Positions 33,125 to 44,520 of a stretch of 64,000 bases of DNA are shown piece by piece. The stretch spans positions 22,560,306 to 22,624,305 of the forward strand of contig NC_051444.1 of assembly GCF_001649575.2 (NCBI RefSeq), given 5' to 3'. The notes beneath the pieces were generated by a model. That model had not been told where the DNA came from. It saw only the letters and a program-made list of their open reading frames with translations, and did no database searches. This DNA comes from Kryptolebias marmoratus (Eukaryota > Chordata > Actinopteri > Cyprinodontiformes > Rivulidae). Made by a program: the position numbers and the translations under genes. Position 1 is the first letter of the stretch, and every line of letters begins with the position of its first letter.

Positions 33125-33265
33125 AAAATTGTAACTCAGTGGATTTCACAGATATCACAGTAAAAGTTGATGTGATGGTAGCTGAGAGGTATTCCTCAAC
33201 TCACACTCCAAGCACATGTAAGATCTTTGTTTAAAACCTTGGAATAAACTTTTGAAGTCAACTTT
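33125..33265 (+). repeat. Unnamed interspersed repeat, copy 4 (3' part only)
   Basis: Carries TAACTCAGTGGATTTCACAG, GTGATGGTAGCTGAGAGGTA and AGATCTTTGTTTAAAACCTT. It sits directly upstream of copy 5 in the same orientation. Confidence 0.65.
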
Positions 33266-33310
33266 GTCTTTTGGCATTACTGTCCTTCTTTGTCTGTTAG
33301 CAAAATAGCT

Positions 33311-33419
33311 CATAAACCATCCATCCATCCATCCATCCATCCATCCATCCATCCATCCATCTTTCTGCTTTACTCTCTTTTCCTTTCTGGTTCGCAGGGT
33401 AGCTGGATTTCATAAACCA
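33311..33419 (-). mobile_element. 5'-truncated SINE with (CCAT)n tail and 9-bp target duplication
   Basis: CATAAACCA occurs at 33311-33319 and again at 33411-33419, and the host repeat reads continuously when the intervening 91 bases are removed. The insert is a CCAT tandem run (to 33360) followed by TTTCCTTTCTGGTTCGCAGG, the 3' end of the SINE family seen at 26373-26722. Confidence 0.85.
33317..33360. repeat. (CCAT)11 tandem run
   Basis: This is the tail of the truncated SINE at 33,320-33,410 rather than an independent microsatellite. Confidence 0.9.
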
Positions 33420-34374
33420 CTGGACAGATTTTAATAAAAGTCTCAGAAAGTAATCAGTGGACATACATACATTCATAACTGATTTACTTTTAGAGTCAAC
33501 CTGATACAAGATGTCCACCATAGCTAATAAACCTAAGCAAAAACAAAACTAGCTTTAAGTCAATATATTTTAAACATATTGAGCTAAAATTTTGAAATGT
33601 ACCATAATTGCTTGCGGATTTGAGTAGCAGCCTAAGTTTGATCAATCATCTTTGTGAAAAGACTATAATGGAATCAGTGGCACAATACTCAATTTGCAAT
33701 TTCTGGGATTTTTTTAATTTACCATGACACTGCACACCTTTAAAAAAGAAAAAAAAGTTTAATTGCAATGGTAAGTAGTTTGCACTGTTGCTGTATCTTA
33801 GAGTGCAACTTCCTTGAATTAGCAGTAAGCTGCTTGGCCTTGAAAGCATCAACGCTCTCCAGTGCTATTAATATTGAATGTCCTGTTGAGGCTGGTGCTA
33901 ACCTTGGTGCCCTAAATGACTTTCCTGGATATTGTAATCATACTTGTCATGCCTAAGTCCTTTACTTCTTGAAGTCAATGTCATGGTTTCATCCTTCACT
34001 TTCAAATCCCATGGCTGCAGTTGACAATTCAAAAACAGAAGTGAGACTACTCCACTTTCTGTCCTTGTCAATCACAAGGAGTCTGACTGTTCCTGCAGGC
34101 CACAGTCAAGACTGCAGGGAACGATTGTCAGGTGGCATTACTGTCCCACTAGCGCTGCTAAAAGCCAGCTTTTTTACATTACAAAAAACCTGATGCATTA
34201 TTTAACAAAGAGATCAGGCACAGTTTTTAAGAAGGATCATGAGTTTTAAAACAGACGGCTGCTGCAAGACTCCTGGGTGATGGTAAGAAGGCTGTGAGGA
34301 ACTGTGACAGAGCTGCTTCAGCTTTTTTCCACACACACATACACAGACACACACACACACCCTGCACACAAACT

Positions 34375-34525
34375 TGTATTTCTGTTCTTATTAGGACATG
34401 GTATGACTTCTGTTCATATCTGCAGCCTAACCTAGACCCTAACCCTAAACTTTACTTTTAATACACTTTCCTAGTAATTTCAGCCCAACTTAACTTTCTT
34501 TAAGTCCAGTTCTAAACCTACCCAT
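34375..34525 (+). repeat. Degenerate fish repeat containing CCCTAA-like units
   Basis: AAACTTGTATTTCTGTTCTT, then AGGACATGGTATGACTTCTG, then CCTAACCTAGACCCTAACCC resembles a common dispersed fish repeat. It holds only about two CCCTAA units and is not a telomere. Confidence 0.5.
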
Positions 34526-34654
34526 CTTCTCTCTTTCTCTCTATCTCTTCTTTCTTTCTTCCTCTTTTTCCAAACCAGCACATACAGTTAAATAACAAAC
34601 ACAAACAGGTACCCCCTGTAAGCACATGCACCCATCTTGTCATTGTATAACAAC

Positions 34655-34902
34655 CATGGACCATCACAGGGCCACACAAACGAGACAAACAACCATTCAC
34701 ACACTCACTCACAGGGACAATTTAAGAGTTACCAATTAACCTAACATGCATGTTTTTGGTCTGTGGGAGGAAACCGGAGTACCTGGAGTAAACCCACTTG
34801 TGCACAGAGAGAACAAACAAACTCCACCCAGAAAGGCCCCAGGTCGGAAAGTGATCCTGCAACCTTCTTAATGGGAGGCAACACTGTCCCGCTGTGCCAC
34901 AT
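34655..34902 (-). mobile_element. tRNA-derived SINE, partial copy
   Basis: Contains CACAGGGCC, GACAAACAACCATTCACACA, TTACCAATTAACCTAACATG, TTTTTGGTCTGTGGGAGGAA and the degenerate head CCGCTGTGCCAC. It is the same family and orientation as 26373-26722, with the GGAT tail missing. Confidence 0.85.
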
Positions 34903-37900
34903 GTGCCTTGCACCATGCACATTATAGAATTGAGAACTATGTACTCAAGTTTTGACTTGATCTGAGCATGCTTTCTGTTGATTTCCAGACTAAACCTTGA
35001 GCAGCTATCAAGTATCAAGGGGAGAATACAGAAATAAAATCCTACCAAAATGCAGTTTTAACTATTACCAATGTGTGTCTAACCCTAACCTAAGAAATAT
35101 GTTGCACCATATTATGACCATTTAGAAAATTGCCTGTGCTTCAACATTTAAGGTTAATTATCTTCATTTTGTACTTAAGCATGGTAAATGCTGAATTTGG
35201 TGAATCAAAGAAAAACATCAACCTAGTCATAATGAAACATATCCCTTGACCTTGATTAAATAACCCTGGACTCTGATGGTGGTAGCTCAAGACTTGGTAA
35301 AAGTATTTGGTACTTTGGAAATGATACCAGTAGACATTCTTTCAGTCTATGAGAATGGGCCAGCTTAATTGGAAGGTTTTAAACATAATAGTAGAGTTTG
35401 ATTCTAAGCAAAATCATTGTTTTGATTCACACTTAACATTTGCTTTCAGGTATTGTTTGACTTAGTTTATGCATATTACGTGAGGCCAGGAGTCATGCAG
35501 ACTCACACGCACAATGCATAAATGAAAAATTAGCTACATGTTTTTTTTTTAACAAATTACAGAAGATTCAGATTTAAAAGATCAGTTCAACTTATGTGTC
35601 GTGGATGAGTGGATGATTGCTGTTGCAGCTCTCCAGCTTAAGCATCCAAATGCTTCAGTCTATACCTTCCTCTGAAAAAGCATTGAATATGACAACTTTA
35701 AAATCAGTAAATAGCTGTAATATTCATTATCTACAGGAAACCCTAACTTTTCTGTAACTTCACAATATGTTTGTGCAAAAAAATACAATACAATGCTATA
35801 TTTTATACTACCAGTCTATTGTGAAATACACTTATTCTCAGTAGATTCCTGTAGAGTTTAACTGTAGACGTTTTTACAGTAGATTCCTACAAGATGTTGG
35901 CTGTAAATTTTACAGTCAACATGCTGGAGATGTTTCCTGAAGAAAGTCCAGATAGGTGATTATCTCTGGCTAATAACTTATTTTCAACTGAAGAGCTGAA
36001 TGTATTATGTCTGGCCTGAGAGCTTCTTCAGTGTAATGTGAACAGACAGTAGGTCATACTGCCATCAGCTTCCTGCTGACCAGCAGCTGCTGCTTTAAAC
36101 AGGAATCAATACTGAGACCTAACATCGCAAGTTTATAAAGAAAATGCACTTGCCTCTTTTGCAAGTGCTTTTAAGGCAGCTTCTCGCAGGCTTGGTCTCA
36201 AGATAAACATAACCCTCATGACTCTCTGTAATTGTTTGCTGAACAGTTCAGACAAACTGGCTGAATGAACCAAGGCTCTCAATAGTGTCTCCTTGTCACT
36301 CCAGTGACAGTTACTTTGCAGGGACTGAAAAACATGTTTTTCTATTTCTTTCTTAAGAAAACCCTTTTATCCTTATGTTTTTCTATTTCTTTTTTGCCTG
36401 ATCTTGGGTGACTCTATCTTTTCTTCCCTCTGGGCTAAATTGATGGCAGTGCAGGAGTTAATTGTTCAGGCATGTGTTTGGCTTCCTGGTGGAGAGTGGA
36501 TGCGGATCAGGATGGGGTCATGGTTCACAATGACATGTTTTTTACTCCTTGCACCGTAAACGGAGAAGAGGCCATGGGAGAGTGTTGAAAATGGGGGTGA
36601 ATAGAAGTTCCACTAAGGCACTTAAACCTATCTCTATACAGCCATCAACAAAAGAGAAAAATCATCTTACACATAGGAGATGATAGAATATCCAATAGAA
36701 GACGCAACTTCACAGAAACTTCAAGTTAAAACGCTGAACACACAAAGAGCCTCCATTTGTGAGTATGAAAGGGAACATGGCACACAGTAAAATAACCAAA
36801 GAAGAGTTAGCTTTCATAAGTCAAGTCCTGAAAACTTTAAAAACTTTCAGTGATAAATTTCATTTAGCAAATATTTCAATCCCTGCTACTTCTTTTTGTT
36901 ACATAGGATGCAGTCTGAAAGGCTCACTTTCGGACAAATTAAAAGCAAACACAGCATTTAACATGTTTGAAACCACAAACTGTCTGATTCACTAAAGACC
37001 AAGACATCTGAATGCCGACAGTTTTCAACGGCTGAAAGAAATATTATGACTATACAGAATGTGGTGGTAATAACTTGAGAAAAATATCCAAAATATTTCA
37101 GGGTTTGTCAATAAAAAAATAATTTATAATGGTTTATATGTTCTATTATTTCCATGACTAAACCAATGGCAAAGTGAGATTGAACCTTCAAAGATACAGT
37201 GATTTAAAATGTTCCAAATAAACTTTACTGCATTACTACATTTTTTATTACTGCATGCAATATGATGTGTAATTAAGCCAAAGTTTAACATATCTTTTAT
37301 GGTTTTATTTCATACCTATTTGACATACAGCATTGTGTATTTGTAGGTCCTGTGTAGTAAGAAGTAAAGTGTAAAATTAACAATGCAACAATTCAGTTCA
37401 TGACAAAAAAATCTGTGAACAAGCTTTTTTAACTGCTGGGCCGTAGGGTTGTGTACCTCTGGTATATGACTGATACAATACATGTCTCAGTATACTGCCA
37501 ATGATTCAGTTCATCAAAGATACATAAGCAGCAATACACTAAATGCCCCTAGAAACAGACATGCTTGCATACTTTTCATTTAAACATTAAACAAATTGGA
37601 TTTTATTGGTACATTGACATAATAAACCAGTGCATCTAGATTTAATACTAATGCTGCATCGTTCAGGGCTGCTCTATCGATGCAGTTGCATTGTACATGT
37701 GTCTGTCTGTGAATTGGTACAAGTCAGAGAATGTTTGCATCCCTACTGTGCACTTACCCAATAGCTGCAGTGTATTTGTAACTTGCTAGAACGATCCTGG
37801 ATGTTTTACTAAACACTAATGCATTATTATTTAAATATATTGTACTTGTCCTATAACCACTTGGTAAGTATATTACCATATACATTTCTAAGTTTTTATT

Positions 37901-37960
37901 TTATGGTTCAGACTATCACAAGGCTTACTGTTCCTATCAAAAACAATAAGAAAGGATTTC
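34903..37960. other. Gene-free AT-rich stretch
   Basis: Mostly low-complexity AT-rich unique DNA. Short TACAGTA/TTTTACAG motifs recur at 35,840-35,930 and may be a small degenerate element. No exon is supported. Confidence 0.4.
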
Positions 37961-37961
37961 C

Positions 37962-37963
<2 letters not shown>

Positions 37964-37993
<30 letters not shown>
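37964..37993. repeat. (CA)15 microsatellite
   Basis: A perfect CA run of about 30 bases. Confidence 0.97.
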
Positions 37994-38184
37994 GTCTGCT
38001 GCTGGAGACACCCACTGTTGTTCTGTGGTCATGAGACGTAGGTGGCAAGGCAATGTAAAAAGTAACTTCTCACCATTTTGCTAAGCATTAGAATATATTA
38101 CAAAATTGCTCAGCTATCCAGCTAAGGTTTACTCCTACCCCTAATTAGTTCACCCATCTATCAGTTCTCCTTACCCGTGATTTA

Positions 38185-38362
38185 GTGCAGAGGATAAGTG
38201 CCTGTCTCCAGTAAATCTGCACACCCTTGACTGGAATACCGAAAGAAAACCGAGGCATGCACAGGGAGGACATACAAACTGCACAGAAAGGCCATTGCTG
38301 AGCTTTGAACCTGTGACCTTCTTGCTGTGAGGGTCTAAACACTGCACCACCGGCCCACCCAC
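38185..38362 (-). mobile_element. tRNA-derived SINE, head and body only
   Basis: Carries TACAAACTGCACAGAAAGGC, CTTTGAACCTGTGACCTTCT and the head complement ACACTGCACCACCGGCCCAC. It is diverged from the 26-kb copy and lacks the tail. Confidence 0.75.
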
Positions 38363-39432
38363 TGTCAGTTCAATCTATCTACATATCACCGCCTCACAAC
38401 AAAAGTCATCTTGCAGTGCTATAAAAAAGACAGTAAACAGAACCAGCTTAAATTCAGTTTCATGCTATTCAATTCAGTCAAATTATTTTCAGTTTAAGCT
38501 AACTACAGTTCAGTCCAGTACAGTTAGGCTCTTATTTGACCTTCCTGAAGCCCTCATAACTGAAGAGAGGAAGAGAAGCCCTTGTAACTTCTGGTCCATT
38601 TGACCCGAATGCCATGGGAGGGTTAATTACCATTACAGCAGAAATCTGTCCAGTTTGTCCAATTCAACTAGACCAGAGGACCAATCATAGTCATGAAACA
38701 GTAAGAAAACTGTAACAAAAAAGGCAAATAAGCACACTAATACTATACTAAATTAAAGTACTGCAGGTGCTGCCTGTAATTGAGACACAAGAACCTTTTC
38801 CCCCTATTTAAATGCAACCCCAATTCTTTTAAATTGCATATTTTTAAACTCATTGAGAAACAAAGATTAAAAGAAATTCAGAGCTAAAAGACAGAGTTGT
38901 GAGAAACTTTGTATTTTACCTTTTTTTTCAGTGCAAGATGAAAGGAGCCCCCCTGCTGGCGAAGCAACTAAGTTTTGTAATAGTTATAATTGAGTACTGC
39001 TCAGCTCTTCAGACCAATTAACTGCACATCTTAAATAGCATAAAATCCACAGACATTTGGGATTACTTCAGCCAACTTAAGCCATGCAAAGATACTAAGT
39101 TGCACTGTAGCAGGCAGTGATCTGGGATTATTTGTCTCAGCTGCTGTTCCTTTACCTTAGTTCACCATAAGTGCAGGGTGAGCAGAGTCAGAAAATCACA
39201 GGGGTATTTATCAAAGCTTGTGTAATTGATTGTGGCAGATCCTGCCTGCAAACAGCAGGTCCACAGCCCCTTTCACTGCACCCAGCAGAGGGTCTGCATT
39301 GATGTGGATAAGAGAATTGTTTCCACTCTGGTTACTTGGACTGGAGGACACTGGAAATTCAATTAAAGCAATATATGTGTTCACTGTCCACAGCCAACGT
39401 CCCGACTTGAAGTTTACACTCTACAGTCTACT
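38363..39432. other. Gene-free AT-rich stretch
   Basis: No gene or clear repeat is seen. There is some poly-purine sequence but nothing coding. Confidence 0.35.
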
Positions 39433-40044
39433 TTAACCTCCTAGGACCTGGCGTCCACATATGTGGACATCACATTTTGCTTAGCATTCCTTGATTCAAA
39501 CCAGGTCCTGATCAGCCCAAATCGCAAAGATAAATTAAAAGTGCATGCCTTTTTACACATTTAGATTTTATACAGTGTCCCAACTTTTTCAGATGAGGGC
39601 AGTACAAATTACACTATAAAAAGACTTTTGTATTCACTAAATTAGTGTAATGAAGGATTTGAATGGTTTCTTGAGGTACTAAATAAAAATACTCTATTTG
39701 AAGTTTTGAATCTTTTTTTAATCCTACACAACAGATTATATGGATTTCACATGTTTGCAACATGCATTGAGTCTAAAACAATATTTTTGCCCTTTTACTG
39801 TGAAGGCTGTGCAAGAGTAACAAAAGTGCTATAATTATTCAAAAAAACAAATAAATAAAATTTTTTAAAAATCCCACATGACTACCAAAAATACAGTGAT
39901 TTCAAAGTGCATTCAAGAAAACAAATACAAAGTAACTAACATTACAATATTTTGATTGTTTTATGATTTACAATTACAACAATATATCAAACAAATAAAA
40001 ACAATATACTCTTTTATTTCATATTGCTGTTTACAAAGGGTTAA
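39433..40044. mobile_element. TTAA-flanked non-autonomous element, piggyBac-like
   Basis: TTAA occurs at 39433-39436 and 40041-40044. The 604-bp interior begins CCTCCTAGGACC and ends ACAAAGGG, that is CCT...GGG termini as in piggyBac elements. A 16-base perfect palindrome, GTCCACATATGTGGAC, sits at 39453-39468. There is no transposase. The left end (CCTAGGACCTGGCGTCCACA) is familiar from other fish; TTAA is common by chance in AT-rich DNA, so the right boundary is tentative. Confidence 0.55.
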
Positions 40045-40085
40045 CAGGTTCCTATAAATACAGTATATCTCAGTTTAATTACATG

Positions 40086-40355
40086 CCCCATCCATCTATT
40101 TTCTTCTGCTTGTCCTTGACTGTGGAAGTAACAGAACCAGGAGGGAAACCCAGACATCCTTCTTCCCTGTGACACTCTCCAGCTGCTCCTGGGATCCCAA
40201 TGTGTTCTCAGGATCCAGGACCTTCTGGGTCTTTCCTTGGGTGTCTTCCCAGTTGGATGGGCCCAAAGCACCTTCAGAGGGAAGCTCCCAGGAGACATCC
40301 TAATCAGCTGCCTGAACCACCTCAGCTCACAGAGATCCTCACCCTGTCTCTAAGG
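40086..40355 (-). pseudogene. 3' end of a Rex3/RTE-like LINE, 5'-truncated
   Basis: Read on the minus strand it translates to pieces such as MSPGSFPLKVLWAHPTGKTP and a GRRMSGFPSW-like segment, matching the terminal region of a widespread fish non-LTR retrotransposon (GRLP...VFRAHPTG...RPRR... then a GGAT tail). The tail end is at about 40086 (complement of ATGGATGGGG). It is frame-shifted and inactive. The clade name is from memory. Confidence 0.75.
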
Positions 40356-42718
40356 CCCCACTAGATAAAGACTGCGCTACAGCATAAAAAAAACAGCCAG
40401 ATGGTAGATGTTTTTTGCAAAATGTTGGCAACATCTACAGGCATGCTTTGGGCTCCCTGTTACATTTGATGTTGCGTGATAATTACAAGCTTGTTTTGAA
40501 CCTGCACAAAACTTCCGTAGCAAGGTTGCAGTGATTTACTGTCCTGGTGGCAGCATATCTGGCTTCTGGATGGACCGTGGAGGACTGTAGAGACAGCAGA
40601 TGCATGATGTGAGGTCATGGAGAATTGGACATTTTCCTATTCAATGCTGTATTTTTAACTTTAATTGAAATGAATTAGTGAAAATTCAAGAAAACATGCA
40701 AGTATAAAACAGGAAAACATTCATTCTATTGAAATTTAACAACAGATCTGTGCCCAGATGAGACTGCATTTGTGTTTGTGCCTGGATTACATTATGCCAT
40801 TTGTGGGCCCCTAACCTGACGTTACCTCCAGAGCATCAAACTACTTTTTATACGATGCACATTATGATTCTTTAGACTCTGAAAGTTTTCTTATAGGAGA
40901 AAAGTAAAGTGTAAAATGTGTCATGATTTGCTTGTATGCACATAAAGTCACTGAATTTAAAAAAAACATGCGCTTTGGTGTTTAGTCCATAAACAAAAAT
41001 GGCTTCTAAAAAGGTTTGAACAAACAGAAAAAATGTCCTCCTCTCCATACTCAACACTGATAGAGGCATACTGTTTTTATACTCTGTACAGCTTGAATAT
41101 CTGAAGTCTTATGCAGTTTGTCTGGGCATAAAGAAATATAATTACATGTTTAATCTCATGAATGTTTGACCTTTTAAAACAGTAACACACATCATATTTG
41201 TTTAACAAAAGGCTGACAGGTCTCCAGTTGTTTCTCTGCGGCAAGTAACTCACAAGATCTAAGTCCAACAGAGTGTGTGTCCCTGCTAAAGGACATGTTT
41301 AAGACACAAAATGCTTAAATTACTAAAAAATATTACATCATTATTTGTAATGTTTCAAATGCATTCATTCTGTATTTGCACAAATACGGTAAAAATACAA
41401 AAAAGGATAAGGAAATAATTTAAGGGTTGTATAACAGAGTTTTACTTTCTGTTGATGCAGGTTTACTCGTGACAGTACTAGTGGTGTTGGTGAACACAAA
41501 CTTGAGAGGGAAAAAATGCTTAGTTTATTAGATTTGGCATGAGTGCGGCGCAGAAACGATCAGAATATAAAAAATCAGTGGCTTTCTTGGAAAAAAAAAA
41601 AAACTTACAGAGCTCAGTTTTATTCAGACACACACACGCACCACCATCCCCCCATACATTTGTGGGTAATGGATTTTTATCAGAGCAGTGGTATCAGGGC
41701 TGATTTTGACGAGTCCCTTGGCTGCTCTACGATTCCTTTTGAAATTCCTTTCTTTAGTAGTCTTGTTCAAGTAGCCTGAGGCCATGGCCCTCCGAGATCA
41801 CACTGTTATTAATACAAACATGTCAAACCGCATGCTGAAATTCAAAACAGAGGTGCCAAAATGTCAAGGTGTCAAACTCCTGAAATATAAATGATGCTTT
41901 AATATTCCTAACCACTACACAAAATATGCTTCAGTGCGTAAAAAGAACGATGTACACAAGTGCTTAAAGTTTGATTGTAATGTCACCGATCGCGGCAGCG
42001 GAGGCTTGCTGACGGCCTCAGCAGTAGCTGTGATGTGAAAATTTGAGAACACTCCAGGTTTAATGACTGGACTTGGTATGCCACCCTGGCACAAAAACAC
42101 GCCGCCCCTCCCCCACACACCTCCAGTATGCAATGACTCCACATCCCACCCCCTAAAAACTCAAGGACATCTGCTGAGAGGATGAAAACATAGTTAATTA
42201 TAATTTAATAAGCACAAATGCTTTATCTTTTGTCAAACCTGCTGGATGCATTTTTTTTTTTGAATATTTGAATAAAATTAGAATAACAGATGTATGCGTT
42301 TAGAGAATTAATTCTACTCCTTTGCTGGTCAGTTTTACCATAAAAATGGACTTAAAATATAGTCACAATTTCTCAAAACTTGCAGTATATCGCTAAATAG
42401 GTAACCTTGTGGCTAAACAAATGTATATATTTATTTATTTTATTATTTTGATTCCTGTCCCAAACTCCAGATTTTAAAATCTCAGTGAGGATGAAAACTT
42501 AGCAGATCTGCTCAGTTTCAACACTACAAATTATTGTCATGTGTTGGGTAAACAGTGCTAAGCTGCACTGAAAAGAAAGCTTTTTATTGGGCTTTTAATT
42601 ATCTTAGTAAGGGCAGATGGTGAATAAGAGATACTGATGTTGTCTTGACAAAATCGTACACATCAGCTCTGCCATCATATGCTGAAAAAGAAAATCCCAC
42701 ATGATTTAATTATTCTAA
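40356..42718. other. Gene-free stretch
   Basis: Mostly AT-rich. 41,900-42,150 is more complex and includes a CpG-containing segment near 41990; it could be regulatory. There is no supported gene. Confidence 0.4.
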
Positions 42719-42790
42719 ATTTAACCTTCATTTAACCAGGAAGTCCCTTGAGATTGGTGTCTATTTTACAAAGGAGACCTGGTCACAAAG
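42719..42790 (+). repeat. Interspersed repeat fragment (TTTAACCAGG type)
   Basis: CATTTAACCAGGAAGTCCCT, TGAGATT and AGGAGACCTGGTCAC match the short fish repeat 'TTTAACCAGGAAGTCCC...GAGACCTGG'. Only this core is present. Confidence 0.6.
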
Positions 42791-42934
42791 AAGACCAACT
42801 TAATTTGACTTTTCTGTTTTAACATGTCTGCTGCATGTTTGCTGTGAGAAGCCCACACTTAGGTGAAGATAGATGATTTTTAAAAATCATTCTTTACACT
42901 TCAGTATTTTAGAGCTGAAAGTCCGATGACTTAA

Positions 42935-43050
42935 ATGAGCAGATTTGATGAGCAGAACCCAAATCAAGATGGCCACCACAGCTAATCCACCTTAGCATAT
43001 AATAAAATGACACATACTCTGAGTGCTAACAGATCCTCAGACATCTTTGT
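42935..43050 (+). repeat. Unnamed interspersed repeat, copy 6 (partial)
   Basis: Carries AAATCAAGATGGCCACCACA, GCTAATCCACCTTAGCATAT and ACTCTGAGTGCTAACAGATC; the middle is deleted. Confidence 0.75.
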
Positions 43051-44049
43051 GTACAACTTAGGCATCCAAAGCAGCGGGGGACATGCATTCCTTGAAGGAA
43101 TATTATTTTGATTTTACCAATGCTTTCCTGAATCATGAAATCTGTCTAAAGTACACAACTTCTGAGAATAAGAAAGCTTTTTTTTTCCAGTGTGAATATT
43201 TAAAGCTTGGTTTCGTTTTGTTTGCAGACACCAGTTGGCATCCAAGGAACCAGTTACCAACCAGTTAAATGCCTCAAGTGCAGATTTCCTCCTCTGGAAC
43301 GACGCCTGTCACTTTCAATGACCATTTCTGTCTGATGTGAAGGCACCTCACATCTGTGACAGAAGAGGGTGGGAACCATCCGGAAAGGCACGGTTACCTG
43401 ATGTGTTTTGTCACCTCTTCCGGTTGCCCGAGCAGGCATTTGCGTTGATGCGTCCGCTTCGGGGGCTGGGAGTGTTGATCTGCATCTGCTTTGGCTGCTC
43501 CCCTCCTGCCAGCTCCTCCTCATGACATCTGAAACTAGCCAGATCAGTGCTGGTTTACACATGAAATACTCAGGTCACTCAGCCCTGTGAGAGCAAACTG
43601 TCAGTCAGCCAACAGAGGACCTTGAAGCGCTGACCTGCTTGCTGAACTGAGCTGAGCCGAGCTACTCGCTGTTTCTGCGCAGGGAGAGGAAGCCGAGTAT
43701 GATATAACATCATGTGACTTTTAGTCATTTAGGAATGCAGTTTTATTTTGCCCCAAAAATCTCTCAGAGAAGTGATAAAGAAGGATCTGACACAGCACGA
43801 GTTTATGATGGAGTTCTTCATTTTGAGCTTTGATTGACACTGCCAACTTCACCATACAGTTATTGTACAAGAATCTCTTCATAAACTTATTTTTAGTTTA
43901 ATATGTTCATACTGTGACATTTCTTTTTCTGTGATTTAACTTGGTTCTGGAAAAACTAAAACTGTTCGACCGAACACCACTAAATCTAAGGCAATGGATA
44001 TTACATAGCAGCAGCAGGCAGTGATCGCTTACAGCCGTCCCTAACTTAT
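43051..44049. other. Gene-free stretch with a unique island at about 43,230-43,700
   Basis: 43,230-43,700 is GC-richer and non-repetitive, with E-box-like CACCTCACATCTG and CAGGTAAC-type motifs. No exon is supported; a conserved regulatory element is possible. Confidence 0.4.
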
Positions 44050-44520
44050 ACTCCAAGCTCAAACAGATTGTGTGAGATCTTTAATTAAAACTTACCCGTT
44101 ACCTGCTAGAGTCAACCCTGTCTGTCTGTTAGCAAAATATCTCATAAATCACTCGACAGATTTTAATGAAACTCTCAGAAATTAATCATTAAATGTATGT
44201 TTACAACTAATTAACTTTTGCATCAACCCAATTCAAGATTAGGCACACCTAACTGAGCTTAGAAAACACAAAAATAGCTCATTCAGTTTTGCAGATAGTG
44301 TGCTAAAAATTGATGTGGTGATAGCTGAGACTCGTTCACAACTCATACTCTGAGTGTTACCAGATTGAGCGAGGTCTTGTGATATTGCACAGGCCATACA
44401 TTATGTTGTTTTTTTAGGATTTGACAAAAACAGCTATAACTTCATCATTTTTTAACACAAGATGATCATAGTTTAAAACTGTGGCATGAAAGGCAGTGGG
44501 TGATATGTTTCTCTTCAAGG
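44050..44520 (+). repeat. Unnamed interspersed repeat, copy 7 (longest)
   Basis: Carries TCTGTTAGCAAAATATCTCA, TTTTAATGAAACTCTCAGAA, CCCAATTCAAGATTAGGCAC, GATGTGGTGATAGCTGAGAC and CTCATACTCTGAGTGTTACC in order. It extends past the last landmark to a GGCATGAAA segment also seen in copies 1 and 3. Confidence 0.8.

Larger units (their letters stand above)
33285..33600 (+). repeat. Unnamed interspersed repeat, copy 5, interrupted by a SINE
   Basis: The copy runs from TTGTCTGTTAGCAAAATAGC through ACAAGATGTCCACCATAGCT to ATATTGAGCTAAAAT. A 91-base SINE piece splits it at 33320-33410. Confidence 0.8.

Noticed and set aside
34430..34450. CCCTAA-like telomeric units
   Set aside because: Only about two units within a dispersed fish repeat; not an interstitial telomere array.
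36759..36995. 78-codon plus-strand frame in AT-rich DNA
   Set aside because: No domain similarity recognised, no splice context and no coding-like composition.
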